This document shows, piece after piece, positions 16,603 through 25,284 of a stretch of 64,000 nt of DNA. How positions within the stretch are numbered: position 1 is the first letter of the stretch; each line of letters starts with the position of its first letter. The notes under the pieces are model-generated. The model did not search any database, was not told where the DNA came from, and saw only the letters and a program-made list of their open reading frames with translations. The translations under genes were made by a program, and so were the position numbers. Source of the DNA: Lachnospiraceae bacterium G11 (GTDB lineage Bacteria; Bacillota; Clostridia; Lachnospirales; Lachnospiraceae); assembly GCA_900103495.1 (NCBI GenBank), contig FMWZ01000020.1, forward strand, positions 1 through 64,000, written 5' to 3'.

Positions 16603-17316
16603 ATGATTGAGTTTCAGAATGTAAGCTTTGCATTTGAGAATAACAAGGAGGTTCTAAGGAACCTGTCTTTCAAAATAGAAAAGGGTGAGTCCGTGGGTCT
16701 TATCGGAGCCAACGGAGCCGGAAAGTCCACCCTTATGAAGCTGATAGTCGGCCTTCTTACAGGTGAGGGAAAGATTACCATAGACGGAATCGAAGTAAGC
16801 CGAAAGAAGTTATACGAGATTCGAGGTAAAATCGGATTCGTTCTCCAAAACTCCGACGACCAGATGTTTATGCCCACGGTCCTGGAGGATATGATGTTCG
16901 CTCCTCTAAACTACGGGCTTTCAAGGGGGGAGGCGGAGAAAAAAGTCGATGAAGTCCTTGCACGCCTGAACATTTCGGAGTATAAAGACAAGTATAATCA
17001 CAAGATTTCCGGAGGCGAAAAGAGAATGGCAGCCATCGCCACCATTCTTGCCATGGACCCTGAGATTATACTTATGGATGAACCAACATCTGCCCTGGAT
17101 CCTTATAACAGACGCATTGTCATCAACACCATCAAGGAACTTAATCAGACCAAGCTTATCGCATCCCACGATCTGGATATGATTCTTGATACCTGTGACA
17201 GGGTAATCCTTTTATCAAAGGGTGAAATTATTGCAGACGGTCCCGTCCGTGAAATTTTGAGTAACAAAGAACTTCTGGAAGCCAACCGCATGGAGCTTCC
17301 TTTGAGTTTAACATGA
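16603..17316 (+). CDS. cbiO: ECF transporter ATPase CbiO
   Basis: 237 residues, a full ABC ATPase: Walker A GANGAGKS (about 37-44), Q-loop VLQNSDDQMF, signature ISGGEKR, Walker B IILMDEPTSALD and switch SHD. The sequence is of the CbiO/NikO group, a single ATPase that would work as a homodimer under CbiQ. It completes the metal importer. Confidence 0.95.
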   Translation: MIEFQNVSFAFENNKEVLRNLSFKIEKGESVGLIGANGAGKSTLMKLIVGLLTGEGKITIDGIEVSRKKLYEIRGKIGFVLQNSDDQMFMPTVLEDMMFAPLNYGLSRGEAEKKVDEVLARLNISEYKDKYNHKISGGEKRMAAIATILAMDPEIILMDEPTSALDPYNRRIVINTIKELNQTKLIASHDLDMILDTCDRVILLSKGEIIADGPVREILSNKELLEANRMELPLSLT

Positions 17317-17331
17317 TGTCAGGTGGAAAAT

Positions 17332-18150
17332 ATGAACACAAAACTTACAGTTATAGTCGACAACAAATCCCACGAGGAGCTGGGCGGAGAATGGGGACTT
17401 TCCATTCTCGCAGAGTATGGTGATAAGAAGATTCTTCTTGATGTTGGATCCTCAGACTTGTTTGCTGAGAACATGAAGAAGCTTGGCTTTGATATTGCCG
17501 ATGTAGATTATGGAGTGCTGAGCCATGCTCACTATGACCATTCCAACGGCCTTAGAAGGTTCTTTACCGATAACAAAAAAGCAAAATTCTATTTCAGAGA
17601 AACCACCGGTGAGAACTGCTATCATAAGAAGTTTATTTTCAGATTCTACATTGGTATTCCCAAGCATATTCTTAGGGACTATCCCGACAGGATAGAGATG
17701 GTTTCCGGTGATTATAAGCTGTGTGACGGAGTTTATCTGATTCCTCACAAGACACCGGGTCTTGAGGAGATCGGTAAGCGGGAATCCATGTATCAGAAGA
17801 CCAAAGAAGGTCTTAAACCCGACAACTTCTCCCACGAGCAGAGTCTTGTGCTTGATACCGACAAGGGTCTTGTAATCATTAACAGCTGCTCCCATGGCGG
17901 CACCATCAATATAATAAACGAGGTTCAGTCAACCTTCCCTGACAAGCATGTGCATGCTTTAATCGGAGGATTCCATCTGTTCAATAAGCCTGAGGATGAA
18001 ATCAGAGCCACCGCCAGGGCCATAAAGGAAACGGGCATTGATTATGTCTGCACGGGTCATTGCACCAAGGATCGCGCCTATGGCATTATGAAAGAAGAAC
18101 TTGGCGAAAAGCTTGAACAGCTGAGAGCCGGCCTTGTTATGGAATTCTAG
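17332..18150 (+). CDS. MBL-fold hydrolase of the MptB-like group (COG1237)
   Basis: 272 residues from ATG 17332, preceded by AGGTGG; a GTG at 17323 is an alternative start three codons earlier. The metal-binding motif HAHYDH (about 66-71) and later His in SCSHGG and CTGHC are present. The layout with GGFHLFNK and a C-terminal CTGHCT matches the group annotated as 7,8-dihydropterin-6-yl-methyl-4-(beta-D-ribofuranosyl)aminobenzene 5'-phosphate synthase-like. True substrate is unknown. It follows cbiO by 15 nt and is probably cotranscribed. Confidence 0.85.
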   Translation: MNTKLTVIVDNKSHEELGGEWGLSILAEYGDKKILLDVGSSDLFAENMKKLGFDIADVDYGVLSHAHYDHSNGLRRFFTDNKKAKFYFRETTGENCYHKKFIFRFYIGIPKHILRDYPDRIEMVSGDYKLCDGVYLIPHKTPGLEEIGKRESMYQKTKEGLKPDNFSHEQSLVLDTDKGLVIINSCSHGGTINIINEVQSTFPDKHVHALIGGFHLFNKPEDEIRATARAIKETGIDYVCTGHCTKDRAYGIMKEELGEKLEQLRAGLVMEF

Positions 18151-18167
18151 GAAACGAGAAAACGGAA

Positions 18168-18659
18168 ATGGATTTGGATTACGAAATAGTACTTGCCACG
18201 GAAGAAGACCGTGAGGAGGTACTTGCGCTATATAAGTCTCAGCTTGGCAGACCCTTCTGTCCCTGGGATGAGGAATACCCCAGTAACGGCACCATAGATT
18301 TTGACCTTGAAAGAGACTCATTATTTATCTTAAGATCTGAGGGTAAAATCGTCGGCTGCTTCTCTGTGGAAGACGACGAAGATGTGGACGCCCTTGAGTG
18401 CTGGGACCGGAGTATCTTTCCCGGAGGAGAATTGGCGAGACTTGCGGTTTTGCCTGAAATGCAGAATAAGGGAATTGCCAAGATTCTTGTGGAATACGGT
18501 TTGGCGGAGCTAAAGCGAAGAGGCTTTAAGAGCATCCACTTTCTTGTGGACAAGCATAATGTTAAAGCACTTAAGGCATACTCCCACTTTGGATTTAAGA
18601 CTGTGGGGGAGACTTTCATGTACGAACACGAGTATCTATGTTGTGAAAAGGAACTGTAG
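18168..18659 (+). CDS. GNAT family N-acetyltransferase
   Basis: 163 residues. The acetyl-CoA-binding motif A is in LARLAVLPEMQNKGIAKIL (about 87-105), with the Q/RxxGxG/A signature reading QNKGIA. The C-terminal HNVKALKAYSHFGFK segment is typical motif B. Short spacing (17 nt) to the upstream MBL gene suggests one transcript. Substrate unknown. Confidence 0.88.
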   Translation: MDLDYEIVLATEEDREEVLALYKSQLGRPFCPWDEEYPSNGTIDFDLERDSLFILRSEGKIVGCFSVEDDEDVDALECWDRSIFPGGELARLAVLPEMQNKGIAKILVEYGLAELKRRGFKSIHFLVDKHNVKALKAYSHFGFKTVGETFMYEHEYLCCEKEL

Positions 18660-18662
18660 AAT

Positions 18663-18944
18663 ATGAAGCATTATATAATTGCCAAGTTTAAAGACAGGGA
18701 TAATACCGAAAAACTGTTTCCGGAAATCAAGATGCTTTTCGATAAGGCTCTTACGATTGAGGGTGTAGAGAATATCGAGATTCATAAATCCAACAGCCAG
18801 AGAGATAACAGGTACAGCCTCATGATTGAGATGACACTTTCTCCTGAAGGGCTTGAAAGATTTGATGCCTCCGAGGTTCACAGAGACTGGAAAAGCAGGT
18901 TCGGAGAGTTGCTTGAAAGCAAGGCGATATTTGATTGCGAATAG
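18663..18944 (+). CDS. Dabb (stress-responsive A/B barrel) family protein
   Basis: 93 residues, a size and pattern typical of the dimeric alpha/beta-barrel Dabb family: N-terminal strand HYIIAKFKD, a GVENIEIHKS strand, a YSLMIEMTL strand and the LERFDASEVHRDW helix. Starts 3 nt after the acetyltransferase stop and ends the operon before a strong terminator. No catalytic residues can be assigned. Confidence 0.8.
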   Translation: MKHYIIAKFKDRDNTEKLFPEIKMLFDKALTIEGVENIEIHKSNSQRDNRYSLMIEMTLSPEGLERFDASEVHRDWKSRFGELLESKAIFDCE

Positions 18945-18954
18945 GATAATGAAA

Positions 18955-18985
18955 TGCCCCTGTCAATGACAGGGGCAAGTTTTTT
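18955..18985 (+). terminator. Strong terminator between convergent operons
   Basis: Perfect 10-bp stem TGCCCCTGTC/GACAGGGGCA (18955-18964, 18968-18977) and a T6 run. The T-run runs into the stop of the convergent gene, so it may serve both directions. Confidence 0.88.
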
Positions 18986-19610
18986 AATATTTCCACTGAT
19001 AAGTCTTCAAATCAACTCTGTTATCCACAACCTCAACCCCTTCATCCTCAAGGTATTTGGCCTGGTAATTAACGCCGCCGAAGACAAAAGCTTCAGCCAG
19101 TTGTCCCTGGGAATTTACCACGCGGTGGCAGGGTATTGAATCGTGATCCGGGTTCTTGTGAAGAGCATTGCCTACAGCTCTGGCCATCTTCTTATCCCCG
19201 GCAAGCTCTGCAATCTGGCCATATGTGGCCACACACCCTTTAGGGATTTTCTTAACGGCTTCGTATATCCTTTTGGTGGGTGAGTCTGTCACCAGGTCAT
19301 AACTCTCCCCAATCATTCTTTTTATATCTTCATCGGGAATACTTCCGTCAAGAATGATAGTATTCCAATGTTCTTTATTCTGATGGTAACCGGGAATTAC
19401 TGACTTGTACATCTGTCGCCAGAAATAGGCGTTATCCGGATGGACCTTCACGTTCAGATTGACATAGCCATTCAGTTCATATGTCCAAAGAAAGGCTTTC
19501 TTATTTCCCTTCACTCTGACAAGCTGCCAGTTCTGATCGTGAAAGGGCGTATCTTTGTATGTATTTGGAAAACTAAGTCCGTATTCTAAAGCTTCTTCGC
19601 GTGTTTCCAT
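18984..19610 (-). CDS. YjbR-like domain fused to methylated-DNA alkyltransferase domain
   Basis: 208 residues. Residues 1-105 look like a MmcQ/YjbR double-wing DNA-binding fold (TPFHDQNWQLVRVKGNKKAF, NLKVHPD-like segments). Residues 110-205 are an O6-alkylguanine-DNA alkyltransferase domain with the acceptor motif IPCHRVV intact and the helix-turn-helix GDKKMARAVGNALHKNP. The active Cys is present, so true alkyl transfer is possible, unlike Atl proteins. It would repair alkylated DNA. It lies 7 nt downstream of an LRR gene on the same strand. Confidence 0.88.
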   Translation of the reverse strand: METREEALEYGLSFPNTYKDTPFHDQNWQLVRVKGNKKAFLWTYELNGYVNLNVKVHPDNAYFWRQMYKSVIPGYHQNKEHWNTIILDGSIPDEDIKRMIGESYDLVTDSPTKRIYEAVKKIPKGCVATYGQIAELAGDKKMARAVGNALHKNPDHDSIPCHRVVNSQGQLAEAFVFGGVNYQAKYLEDEGVEVVDNRVDLKTYQWKY

Positions 19611-19617
19611 ATAACCT

Positions 19618-20520
19618 CTACAACATCAAATCATCTAAAGCCGATGATTCATCAGTACTTCCGGCTGCCTCATTAATAAGAAAGGCCTTGGCCTGAACCT
19701 GAGTGGCGCTTAAGTCAGCCACCATTCCTTTGATATCATCTTTGGAGGGCTTGACTATTGAAAGGTAGAGTTTATAGTAATCTACCTCTCCTTCGCAGTC
19801 TTCCTTTAAAGTAACCCAGGCAAAATCCTTGGGATTTCCGTAGGCCCTTGCTTTGATATAGTTCTCAAACAAGGTTCTTTTATCATCTTTAAGAAAACTG
19901 TCATGCATAAGTCTTAAGAAGCAAAGGAAGCACTTATTCTTTGCAGCTCTTTTGACAAAATCGTCTGTTTCTCCGGGCATCTCTCCATCCACAGATCCGA
20001 TGCCGTCTGTTGATATATCCTCTTCTCCGCAGACCAGGGTATTGATGCTTCCCTCAGCATCGTCAGTATTAAGAAGAGCCATAAGGGCGATATCCCATTT
20101 CTCATACCAGCCCTGCTGTCCCAGATCTTCACTTCTTAACAAATGCTCATTGGGAAGCCTGTTTACATTTGCCGCAAGAAGAACTGATAAATCTTTGTGG
20201 GCGTCCTTAAAGGATATTTCTTTCAGGTGTTCGCAGCCCTCAAAGACTCCACGGCCGAAGATGTTGGCTTTAATTGCTCCTTCAAACTTTACCGTTTTCA
20301 GATTGTTACACTTTGAAAAGCACCAGTCGGATAAGCTTTCAATACTTTCCGGCAGAAATACTTTTTTAATAGACTTGCATCCAAGGAAAGCTTTCTTCCC
20401 GACTGTCTCAATGTCTGTTTTGTCAGAGATATCAAGAACAGAGCCCATGTCTTCATATCCGACAATGGACTTTTCCTTCTCGTCATATTTAAGTACAAAG
20501 GCTTCTGTTCTTAGTTCCAT
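19618..20520 (-). CDS. Leucine-rich repeat (BspA-type) cytoplasmic protein
   Basis: 300 residues. The N-terminal 110 residues hold three or four BspA/LRR_5-type repeats (IETVGKKAFLGCKSIKKVFLP and SLSDWCFSKCNNLKTVKF patterns). The remaining 190 residues are helical, acidic and not recognised. No signal peptide or anchor is seen, unlike most BspA-like proteins. It sits between the GH9 cellulase (3 nt upstream) and the alkyltransferase fusion, probably on one mRNA. Function unknown; protein-protein interaction is likely from the repeats. Confidence 0.7.
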   Translation of the reverse strand: MELRTEAFVLKYDEKEKSIVGYEDMGSVLDISDKTDIETVGKKAFLGCKSIKKVFLPESIESLSDWCFSKCNNLKTVKFEGAIKANIFGRGVFEGCEHLKEISFKDAHKDLSVLLAANVNRLPNEHLLRSEDLGQQGWYEKWDIALMALLNTDDAEGSINTLVCGEEDISTDGIGSVDGEMPGETDDFVKRAAKNKCFLCFLRLMHDSFLKDDKRTLFENYIKARAYGNPKDFAWVTLKEDCEGEVDYYKLYLSIVKPSKDDIKGMVADLSATQVQAKAFLINEAAGSTDESSALDDLML

Positions 20521-20523
20521 CTA

Positions 20524-22338
20524 TTATTCTCCGCTTATAATTGCAGATAAAAGATAAAGTACCGGTGAGTTCCAGTAAATGGCAACCTCATTGGTTGAGT
20601 AACTCTCGCTGTGATCAATGTAAGATTTAGCGGGAGGCGCATCCTTAAGAGCTTTGCCGGCGCAGGGATCCTGTTTACCGCCGTTAGGTCCGCCTGCAAC
20701 CATTCCCTTTACAAGGGAGCTTGTTGCAAGACTGGGTCTGTGGTGAGAATTCTGTGTATAGTTTGTACCGAATCCGGAAATAAAGGAGTAGGATACTGCG
20801 TTCTGACCAAACAGGTATGAAATCTGATCATATGCAGCGGTGTACATTTCCTTCATATCGGGGCAGTATTTGTTAACAAGAAGCATCAGTCTCGCAAAGG
20901 AACAAACGCTTAAGTTGGAACCCCAGATATAGTTTGTTCCAAGGTCACACATATATCCGTCGGTCTTCACATTGTTAAGGTACTCATTTGCCTGATTCTT
21001 ACACGCTTCTAGAACTTTATCTTTAAGTGCTGCATCCTGTAAGCTCTCATCAAGTGAAAGATAAGCAGCGTTTCCATAGGTTCCCATTGTGTCCCAGCCA
21101 AAGCCGAAGGGAACGTTGCCTGAAAGTGCTTTTGATACATAGTCTTTATACTTCTGTTCGCCTGTAACCTTTAAAAGTTCAACTGCAGCCCAGTATCTCT
21201 CGTCCGAACTGTCACCGTCACCGTATTCGCCTGTATGAATTTCGGGAGGATTTTTAAAGCCTTCCATGCCAGGATTTGCTTCAAGGAAGTCCCATGCTTT
21301 CTTTGCAACTTCAAGGGCCTTGTCTGCAAATTCTTCATCAAAGGGTCTGTAGATTCTTGATGCCATAGCCATAACAGCTGCAAAATCTCCTGTTGCGGTG
21401 GGAGAAATGGGAGCAAGTACCAGCTTCTTTGTTTCTGCCTCGGGCATTACATATCCGGGGAAGTCTATGCAGGTAACCTTGTGGTAAACTCCGCCCGTTG
21501 CCTCATCCTGCATCTTAAGCATCCAGTCAAGCTCATATCTTGCTTCATCAAGAATATCGGGGATTCCGTTTCCGCTTTCGGGAATTCCCACTGAATCAGT
21601 TTTCCAAATCTCAGGGAAATCCTCATAAGCCATAAACATATCTGCAATGCTTGTGGCTCCTGCAACCACGTATCTTCCGTAGTCACCTGCATCGTGCCAT
21701 CCGCCGTTAACTTCCTTATATTCCTTTGTTCCGTAAATCTGGGCATCAGAGGTATGACAGGGGCCGTGAGCAATCTTTCCAACAATTGATTCCTCTACCT
21801 CACAACCGCAGCGCTGCTTATAGAAAAACAGGAATATCTCCTTTAATGCCTCATCATACACGCCATCTTTTATCTCAAAAGGATAGGACTCCTCATCGTT
21901 TGAAACCTTTACCACATAGTTTCCGGGAGTGGTAAAATCAGAGAAATCTCCCTGGTAGACTGTCTCAGCTGCTTCCTTTGCTTCGACAGGACCTGTGAGT
22001 GTTCCCTTGAAAACTTCCTCGTCAGTCTTCGCATCCAAAATTCTAAATTCCGGATTGAGATTCTCACCCCTTACAACCACAGTCTTTCTTGCTTTAGGCA
22101 TAAAGCCAACCTGATTTAAATTAACATTTCCTGACGCGTTTCTCATCACCGTCTCCTCTTCCTTTGTTTTAATGTTTTCTTCTGTTTCGGATTCAGCAGC
22201 CTCTACCGCAGCTTCCTCCGAATTAATCTCCGCTTCGCCTGAAGGTTCATTTGCTGTACCTGTGCCATTTGAGGCACATCCCATAACCGATACAGTCATT
22301 ACAGAAGCCAACAGCAGAGCAAGATATTTCTTTTTCAT
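20524..22338 (-). CDS. GH9 endoglucanase lipoprotein
   Basis: 604 residues. Lipoprotein signal with lipobox VMGC (Cys at residue 21) and a Glu/Thr-rich linker to about 65. An N-terminal CelD-type Ig-like domain (NLNQVGFMP..., about 70-160) precedes the GH9 (alpha/alpha)6 catalytic domain. Catalytic Asp residues lie in GGWHDAGDYGRY and the acid Glu in STNEVAIYWNSP near the C-terminus. No dockerin or carbohydrate-binding module is seen, so the enzyme is membrane-tethered rather than cellulosomal. It would cut beta-1,4-glucans or their oligomers at the surface. A CG-centred palindrome upstream suggests regulation with the sugar importer. Confidence 0.93.
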   Translation of the reverse strand: MKKKYLALLLASVMTVSVMGCASNGTGTANEPSGEAEINSEEAAVEAAESETEENIKTKEEETVMRNASGNVNLNQVGFMPKARKTVVVRGENLNPEFRILDAKTDEEVFKGTLTGPVEAKEAAETVYQGDFSDFTTPGNYVVKVSNDEESYPFEIKDGVYDEALKEIFLFFYKQRCGCEVEESIVGKIAHGPCHTSDAQIYGTKEYKEVNGGWHDAGDYGRYVVAGATSIADMFMAYEDFPEIWKTDSVGIPESGNGIPDILDEARYELDWMLKMQDEATGGVYHKVTCIDFPGYVMPEAETKKLVLAPISPTATGDFAAVMAMASRIYRPFDEEFADKALEVAKKAWDFLEANPGMEGFKNPPEIHTGEYGDGDSSDERYWAAVELLKVTGEQKYKDYVSKALSGNVPFGFGWDTMGTYGNAAYLSLDESLQDAALKDKVLEACKNQANEYLNNVKTDGYMCDLGTNYIWGSNLSVCSFARLMLLVNKYCPDMKEMYTAAYDQISYLFGQNAVSYSFISGFGTNYTQNSHHRPSLATSSLVKGMVAGGPNGGKQDPCAGKALKDAPPAKSYIDHSESYSTNEVAIYWNSPVLYLLSAIISGE

Positions 22339-22357
22339 ACCATTTCTCCGATCTTAC

Positions 22358-22369
22358 TTAATCGATTAA
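22358..22369. promoter_or_regulatory. Operator-like palindrome before the GH9 gene
   Basis: TTAATCGATTAA is a perfect 12-bp palindrome 20 nt upstream of the cellulase ATG. The same core occurs before the sugar ABC operon (3913-3922). It resembles CG-centred LacI-family operators. No LacI gene is in the window. Confidence 0.45.
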
Positions 22370-22396
22370 CTTCCCCACAGGATAATTCTACCATAC

Positions 22397-22402
22397 TATG
22401 AT
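22397..22402 (+). promoter_or_regulatory. -10 element of the tandem-GNAT gene (near-leaderless)
   Basis: TATGAT lies 11 nt before the ATG at 22414, so transcription would start about 5 nt before the start codon. No ribosome site is visible and the -35 is weak. Confidence 0.3.
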
Positions 22403-22413
22403 AGAATAAAACC

Positions 22414-23370
22414 ATGACCAATATAAAATCACTCTTAGACTTTTGGAATACAGCATCAACCGCAAAAGGATACAAGCCTTTATCTAAGGAAGAATTAAAG
22501 ACGGCCCTTACAGAGAACAGATATTATAATCCTGATCTTGATTACCGCTTTGAAGTAAACGGAGAAATTAAAGGTTTTGCCTTGGGTGTAATGGGTGATG
22601 ACGAAACCATACCCTTTGCAGACAAGGCCGGTTACATCACTTGCTGTATTTTTGATGATGAATATGAAGATGACAAGCATGTTGGTGAAGCTCTGGATTA
22701 TCTTGAGAGAAAATTTAGAGACGGCGGGAGGGAGCGCGCGGAATTCAGTTTCTATAACCCTATGCGCTTATCCTGGTGCATGGCAAAGCAAAATGGCCAT
22801 GAGCATAATAATCGCCCGGGAGTTTTAATTGGTTCAAAGCTTTATGAAATCCTGAAAAGAAGAGGTTATGAGATAAAAAGTCACGAGTGCTCCATGCATA
22901 TGGACATCAGGTTTTTTGAAATGCCTGAGGAAATGAAGAAGCGGGAAGAGGACCTGAAAGCCAAAGGAATCACCATAGACTATTACACAGAAGATAGCGT
23001 TACAGGAATCGAAGAGTTTTTAGAGAGACTTAACAATCCCCTTTGGAGTATTCAGATTCCTGAAAGCCTTAAAAAGAATGAGCCCCTTATTTTTGTTTCG
23101 GATAATGGGAAGGCAGCAGGTTTTACGGGGCCTACCATAAAGGAGCCTTCGGGACGAGGGTATTTCCTTGGAGTTGCGGTGGATGAAGCCTATAGGGGAA
23201 TGGGTATAGGAACCCTTCTGTTTCATAAACTTTGTGAAGGCTTTAGAAATGCCGGAGTGGAGTACGTGACGCTTTTTACAGGCAAGGATAACAAGGCCCT
23301 GGAGATATACAAAAAAGTGGGCTTTACAGTTGAAGAAGAATTTGCCACAATGAGGAAGGCATTGAACTGA
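22414..23370 (+). CDS. Tandem GNAT acetyltransferase
   Basis: 318 residues. The C-terminal half (about 175-318) is a clear GNAT domain: VAVDEAYRGMGIGTLLFHKL with the RGMGIG acetyl-CoA loop, then ALEIYKKVGFT. The N-terminal half also has GNAT-like elements (GYITCCIFDDEYEDDKHVGEALDYL) but a weaker loop, so it may be non-catalytic, as in MshD-like double domains. It starts a three-gene run ending in msrC. Substrate unknown. Confidence 0.82.
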   Translation: MTNIKSLLDFWNTASTAKGYKPLSKEELKTALTENRYYNPDLDYRFEVNGEIKGFALGVMGDDETIPFADKAGYITCCIFDDEYEDDKHVGEALDYLERKFRDGGRERAEFSFYNPMRLSWCMAKQNGHEHNNRPGVLIGSKLYEILKRRGYEIKSHECSMHMDIRFFEMPEEMKKREEDLKAKGITIDYYTEDSVTGIEEFLERLNNPLWSIQIPESLKKNEPLIFVSDNGKAAGFTGPTIKEPSGRGYFLGVAVDEAYRGMGIGTLLFHKLCEGFRNAGVEYVTLFTGKDNKALEIYKKVGFTVEEEFATMRKALN

Positions 23371-23376
23371 TAAACT

Positions 23377-23694
23377 ATGGACTACAGAAGAGACTGGATA
23401 TACACAAAAGAAAAACTCGTTACCGCCATAAAAGAGCTTGGCTTTCCCCCGGAGCTTGGAGAGCAGATTGCCAAGCAGCTTGGAAGCCCCAAAGCCATGG
23501 AGCGAATGATGGCTTATTTATATAACGTGCGGCCAAGAAGCGCTGAGCTGGTGGTGGATGAGATGTTGGCCATCTGCAGTGACATCGATGCCTGGAGAAA
23601 CAAGAAAGCATCCGAGGCAGCCAATGCAAGATATAATGAGATTCTCAATGGGAGTCTCAATGATTACGAAGATGATGAGGACTGGGATTTATGA
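23377..23694 (+). CDS. Conserved-looking helical protein of unknown function
   Basis: 105 residues, not recognised. Predicted mostly helical with an acidic tail (NDYEDDEDWDL). The central part (SPKAMERMMAYLYNVRPRS) contains no catalytic motif I can name. It starts 6 nt after the acetyltransferase stop, and its own stop overlaps the ATG of the reductase gene, so it is very likely a real, cotranslated gene. Confidence 0.65.
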   Translation: MDYRRDWIYTKEKLVTAIKELGFPPELGEQIAKQLGSPKAMERMMAYLYNVRPRSAELVVDEMLAICSDIDAWRNKKASEAANARYNEILNGSLNDYEDDEDWDL

Positions 23695-24143
23695 CAGATT
23701 ATGAATTGATGAAAGAGCAGCTTAAGAGTCTGGCGGAGGATGAACCATATTTCATCCCCGTTCTTTCAAACGCTTCCGCTCTTATTTTTGAAAACCTTGA
23801 AGAACTTAACTGGGCGGGCTTCTATCTTATGAATAAGGGATCTCTTCTTTTGGGCCCCTTCCAGGGCAAAACCGCCTGCATCCGCATCCCCCTGGGAAAA
23901 GGAGTATGCGGCACAGCGGCAGAAAAGGATGAAACCTTGGTTGTAAAAGACGTTCACGAGTTCCCGGGCCATATCGCCTGCGACAGTGCATCCAACTCAG
24001 AGATTGTGGTTCCCATCCACAGTGAAGGTAAGGTTGTAGGAGTTCTGGATTTGGACAGCACAAAGTTTGACCGCTTCAGCGATGCTGATAAACAGGGCCT
24101 GGAAGCTTTTGTAAAAACATTGGAAAGCGTTATAGAGTGGTAA
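23691..24143 (+). CDS. msrC: GAF-domain free methionine-(R)-sulfoxide reductase
   Basis: 150 residues, a single GAF domain. The three cysteines of the fRMsr family are in place: GKTACIR, GKGVCGTA and HIACDSASNSEIVVP. It reduces free Met-R-sulfoxide in the cytoplasm. The ATG overlaps the upstream stop (ATGA). Its 3' end overlaps that of the convergent GH5 gene by 14 bp. Confidence 0.9.
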   Translation: MTDYELMKEQLKSLAEDEPYFIPVLSNASALIFENLEELNWAGFYLMNKGSLLLGPFQGKTACIRIPLGKGVCGTAAEKDETLVVKDVHEFPGHIACDSASNSEIVVPIHSEGKVVGVLDLDSTKFDRFSDADKQGLEAFVKTLESVIEW

Positions 24144-25284
24144 GGACCTCCAATATTCCCCCGTCTTTTATGTGGGAGAAATCATAATAAACATTACCGA
24201 TATAGTTTTCTTTGAACAGGTTAAGAAGGAATCTTGCCTGTTCTTTTTGTGCCTCACTGGCGTTTGGGTAGCAGCCCCATTCACCAATAAGTGCAGGGAT
24301 ATTCATTTTCTTGGCTCCCTCAAGAAGGCTTCCAAAAATGAAGGCCACTCTCTCACATCCGCTGGTTTCATAGGCTTCGGTGTCAACCAGAATGTCGTAT
24401 CCGTGGGGCGCATAGGCCTGGTTTTCAACGATTCTGTCATCCTCATACACGGCAGGACCTATCATTGTAGGTACACCGGCATTGGCAAAATAATTGCTCT
24501 CAAACATTATGATGGTATCCACATCCACTCTTCTGATGGCCCTTGCCACATCATCGTAGAAGGGATTCAGAATTCTCATTTCGAATTCCGCCGCAATGGG
24601 AGCAATCTCTCCTATCATTTCCCCAATCTTTTCGAAATCCTCAAGAGCCGACATATCCCCATCCGGCATGTATTTATTCATTATTTCCGCAACCTTTACG
24701 CCGGGAGTCCCGGGGAAAGGCTCGTTCATTATGTCATATCCGATAACATAAGGATTCTCGGAATAGCGGGAGGCAATGTATTTCCAGAGGTTAATGTAGC
24801 GGGTTCTGATTCCCACACCGTCATCAAGAGCCGTATCCTTCCAGAAATTATCGAAAGCATGCTGAACCGCAGGGCTTATTAGATATGCATCGCTCCAAAG
24901 TTCGGTCTTAATGTGCTCTTCTCCATCTGTAAGGGTAGCCCACAAAGGCGCTCCGTCTCCGAAAGCCACACCGTATAAGTCCTGATGCATATCAAGAAAA
25001 ACCGGAATGTCCTCCTTAGCTGCCATATCAATGATCCCGTCAATTCCTTTAAAATACTCTTCACTGTACTCACCGGGCTTTGGCTCACATCCGTCCCAGA
25101 TCAGGCCAAGCCTTATTAAGTTGAATCCCTTTTCTTTAAGAAATCTGAAATCCTCAGGCTTGTAATCTCCAATGTATCCTCTTTCGGGTTCTTTGCAGAC
25201 CATGTTTATTCCCTTGGGAATAAAGGGCTTATCCATATCGGAAACGAATTTGTTTCCATTTACTTTAACCTTCTTCATGTTCAT
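24130..25284 (-). CDS. GH5-family glycoside hydrolase (endoglycoceramidase-like)
   Basis: 384 residues, a single (beta/alpha)8 GH5 domain. The acid/base Glu is in YDIMNEPF and the nucleophile in ALIGEWG. The segment FLDMHQDLYG and the early LIRLGLIWDG are typical of the endoglycoceramidase-like GH5 branch rather than cellulases. No signal peptide is seen, so it acts in the cytoplasm on an imported glycoside. Its start overlaps by 20 nt the 3' end of the upstream GPH symporter gene, so uptake and cleavage are coupled. Substrate may be a glycolipid-derived or plant glycoside; not certain. Confidence 0.88.
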   Translation of the reverse strand: MNMKKVKVNGNKFVSDMDKPFIPKGINMVCKEPERGYIGDYKPEDFRFLKEKGFNLIRLGLIWDGCEPKPGEYSEEYFKGIDGIIDMAAKEDIPVFLDMHQDLYGVAFGDGAPLWATLTDGEEHIKTELWSDAYLISPAVQHAFDNFWKDTALDDGVGIRTRYINLWKYIASRYSENPYVIGYDIMNEPFPGTPGVKVAEIMNKYMPDGDMSALEDFEKIGEMIGEIAPIAAEFEMRILNPFYDDVARAIRRVDVDTIIMFESNYFANAGVPTMIGPAVYEDDRIVENQAYAPHGYDILVDTEAYETSGCERVAFIFGSLLEGAKKMNIPALIGEWGCYPNASEAQKEQARFLLNLFKENYIGNVYYDFSHIKDGGILEVLTTL

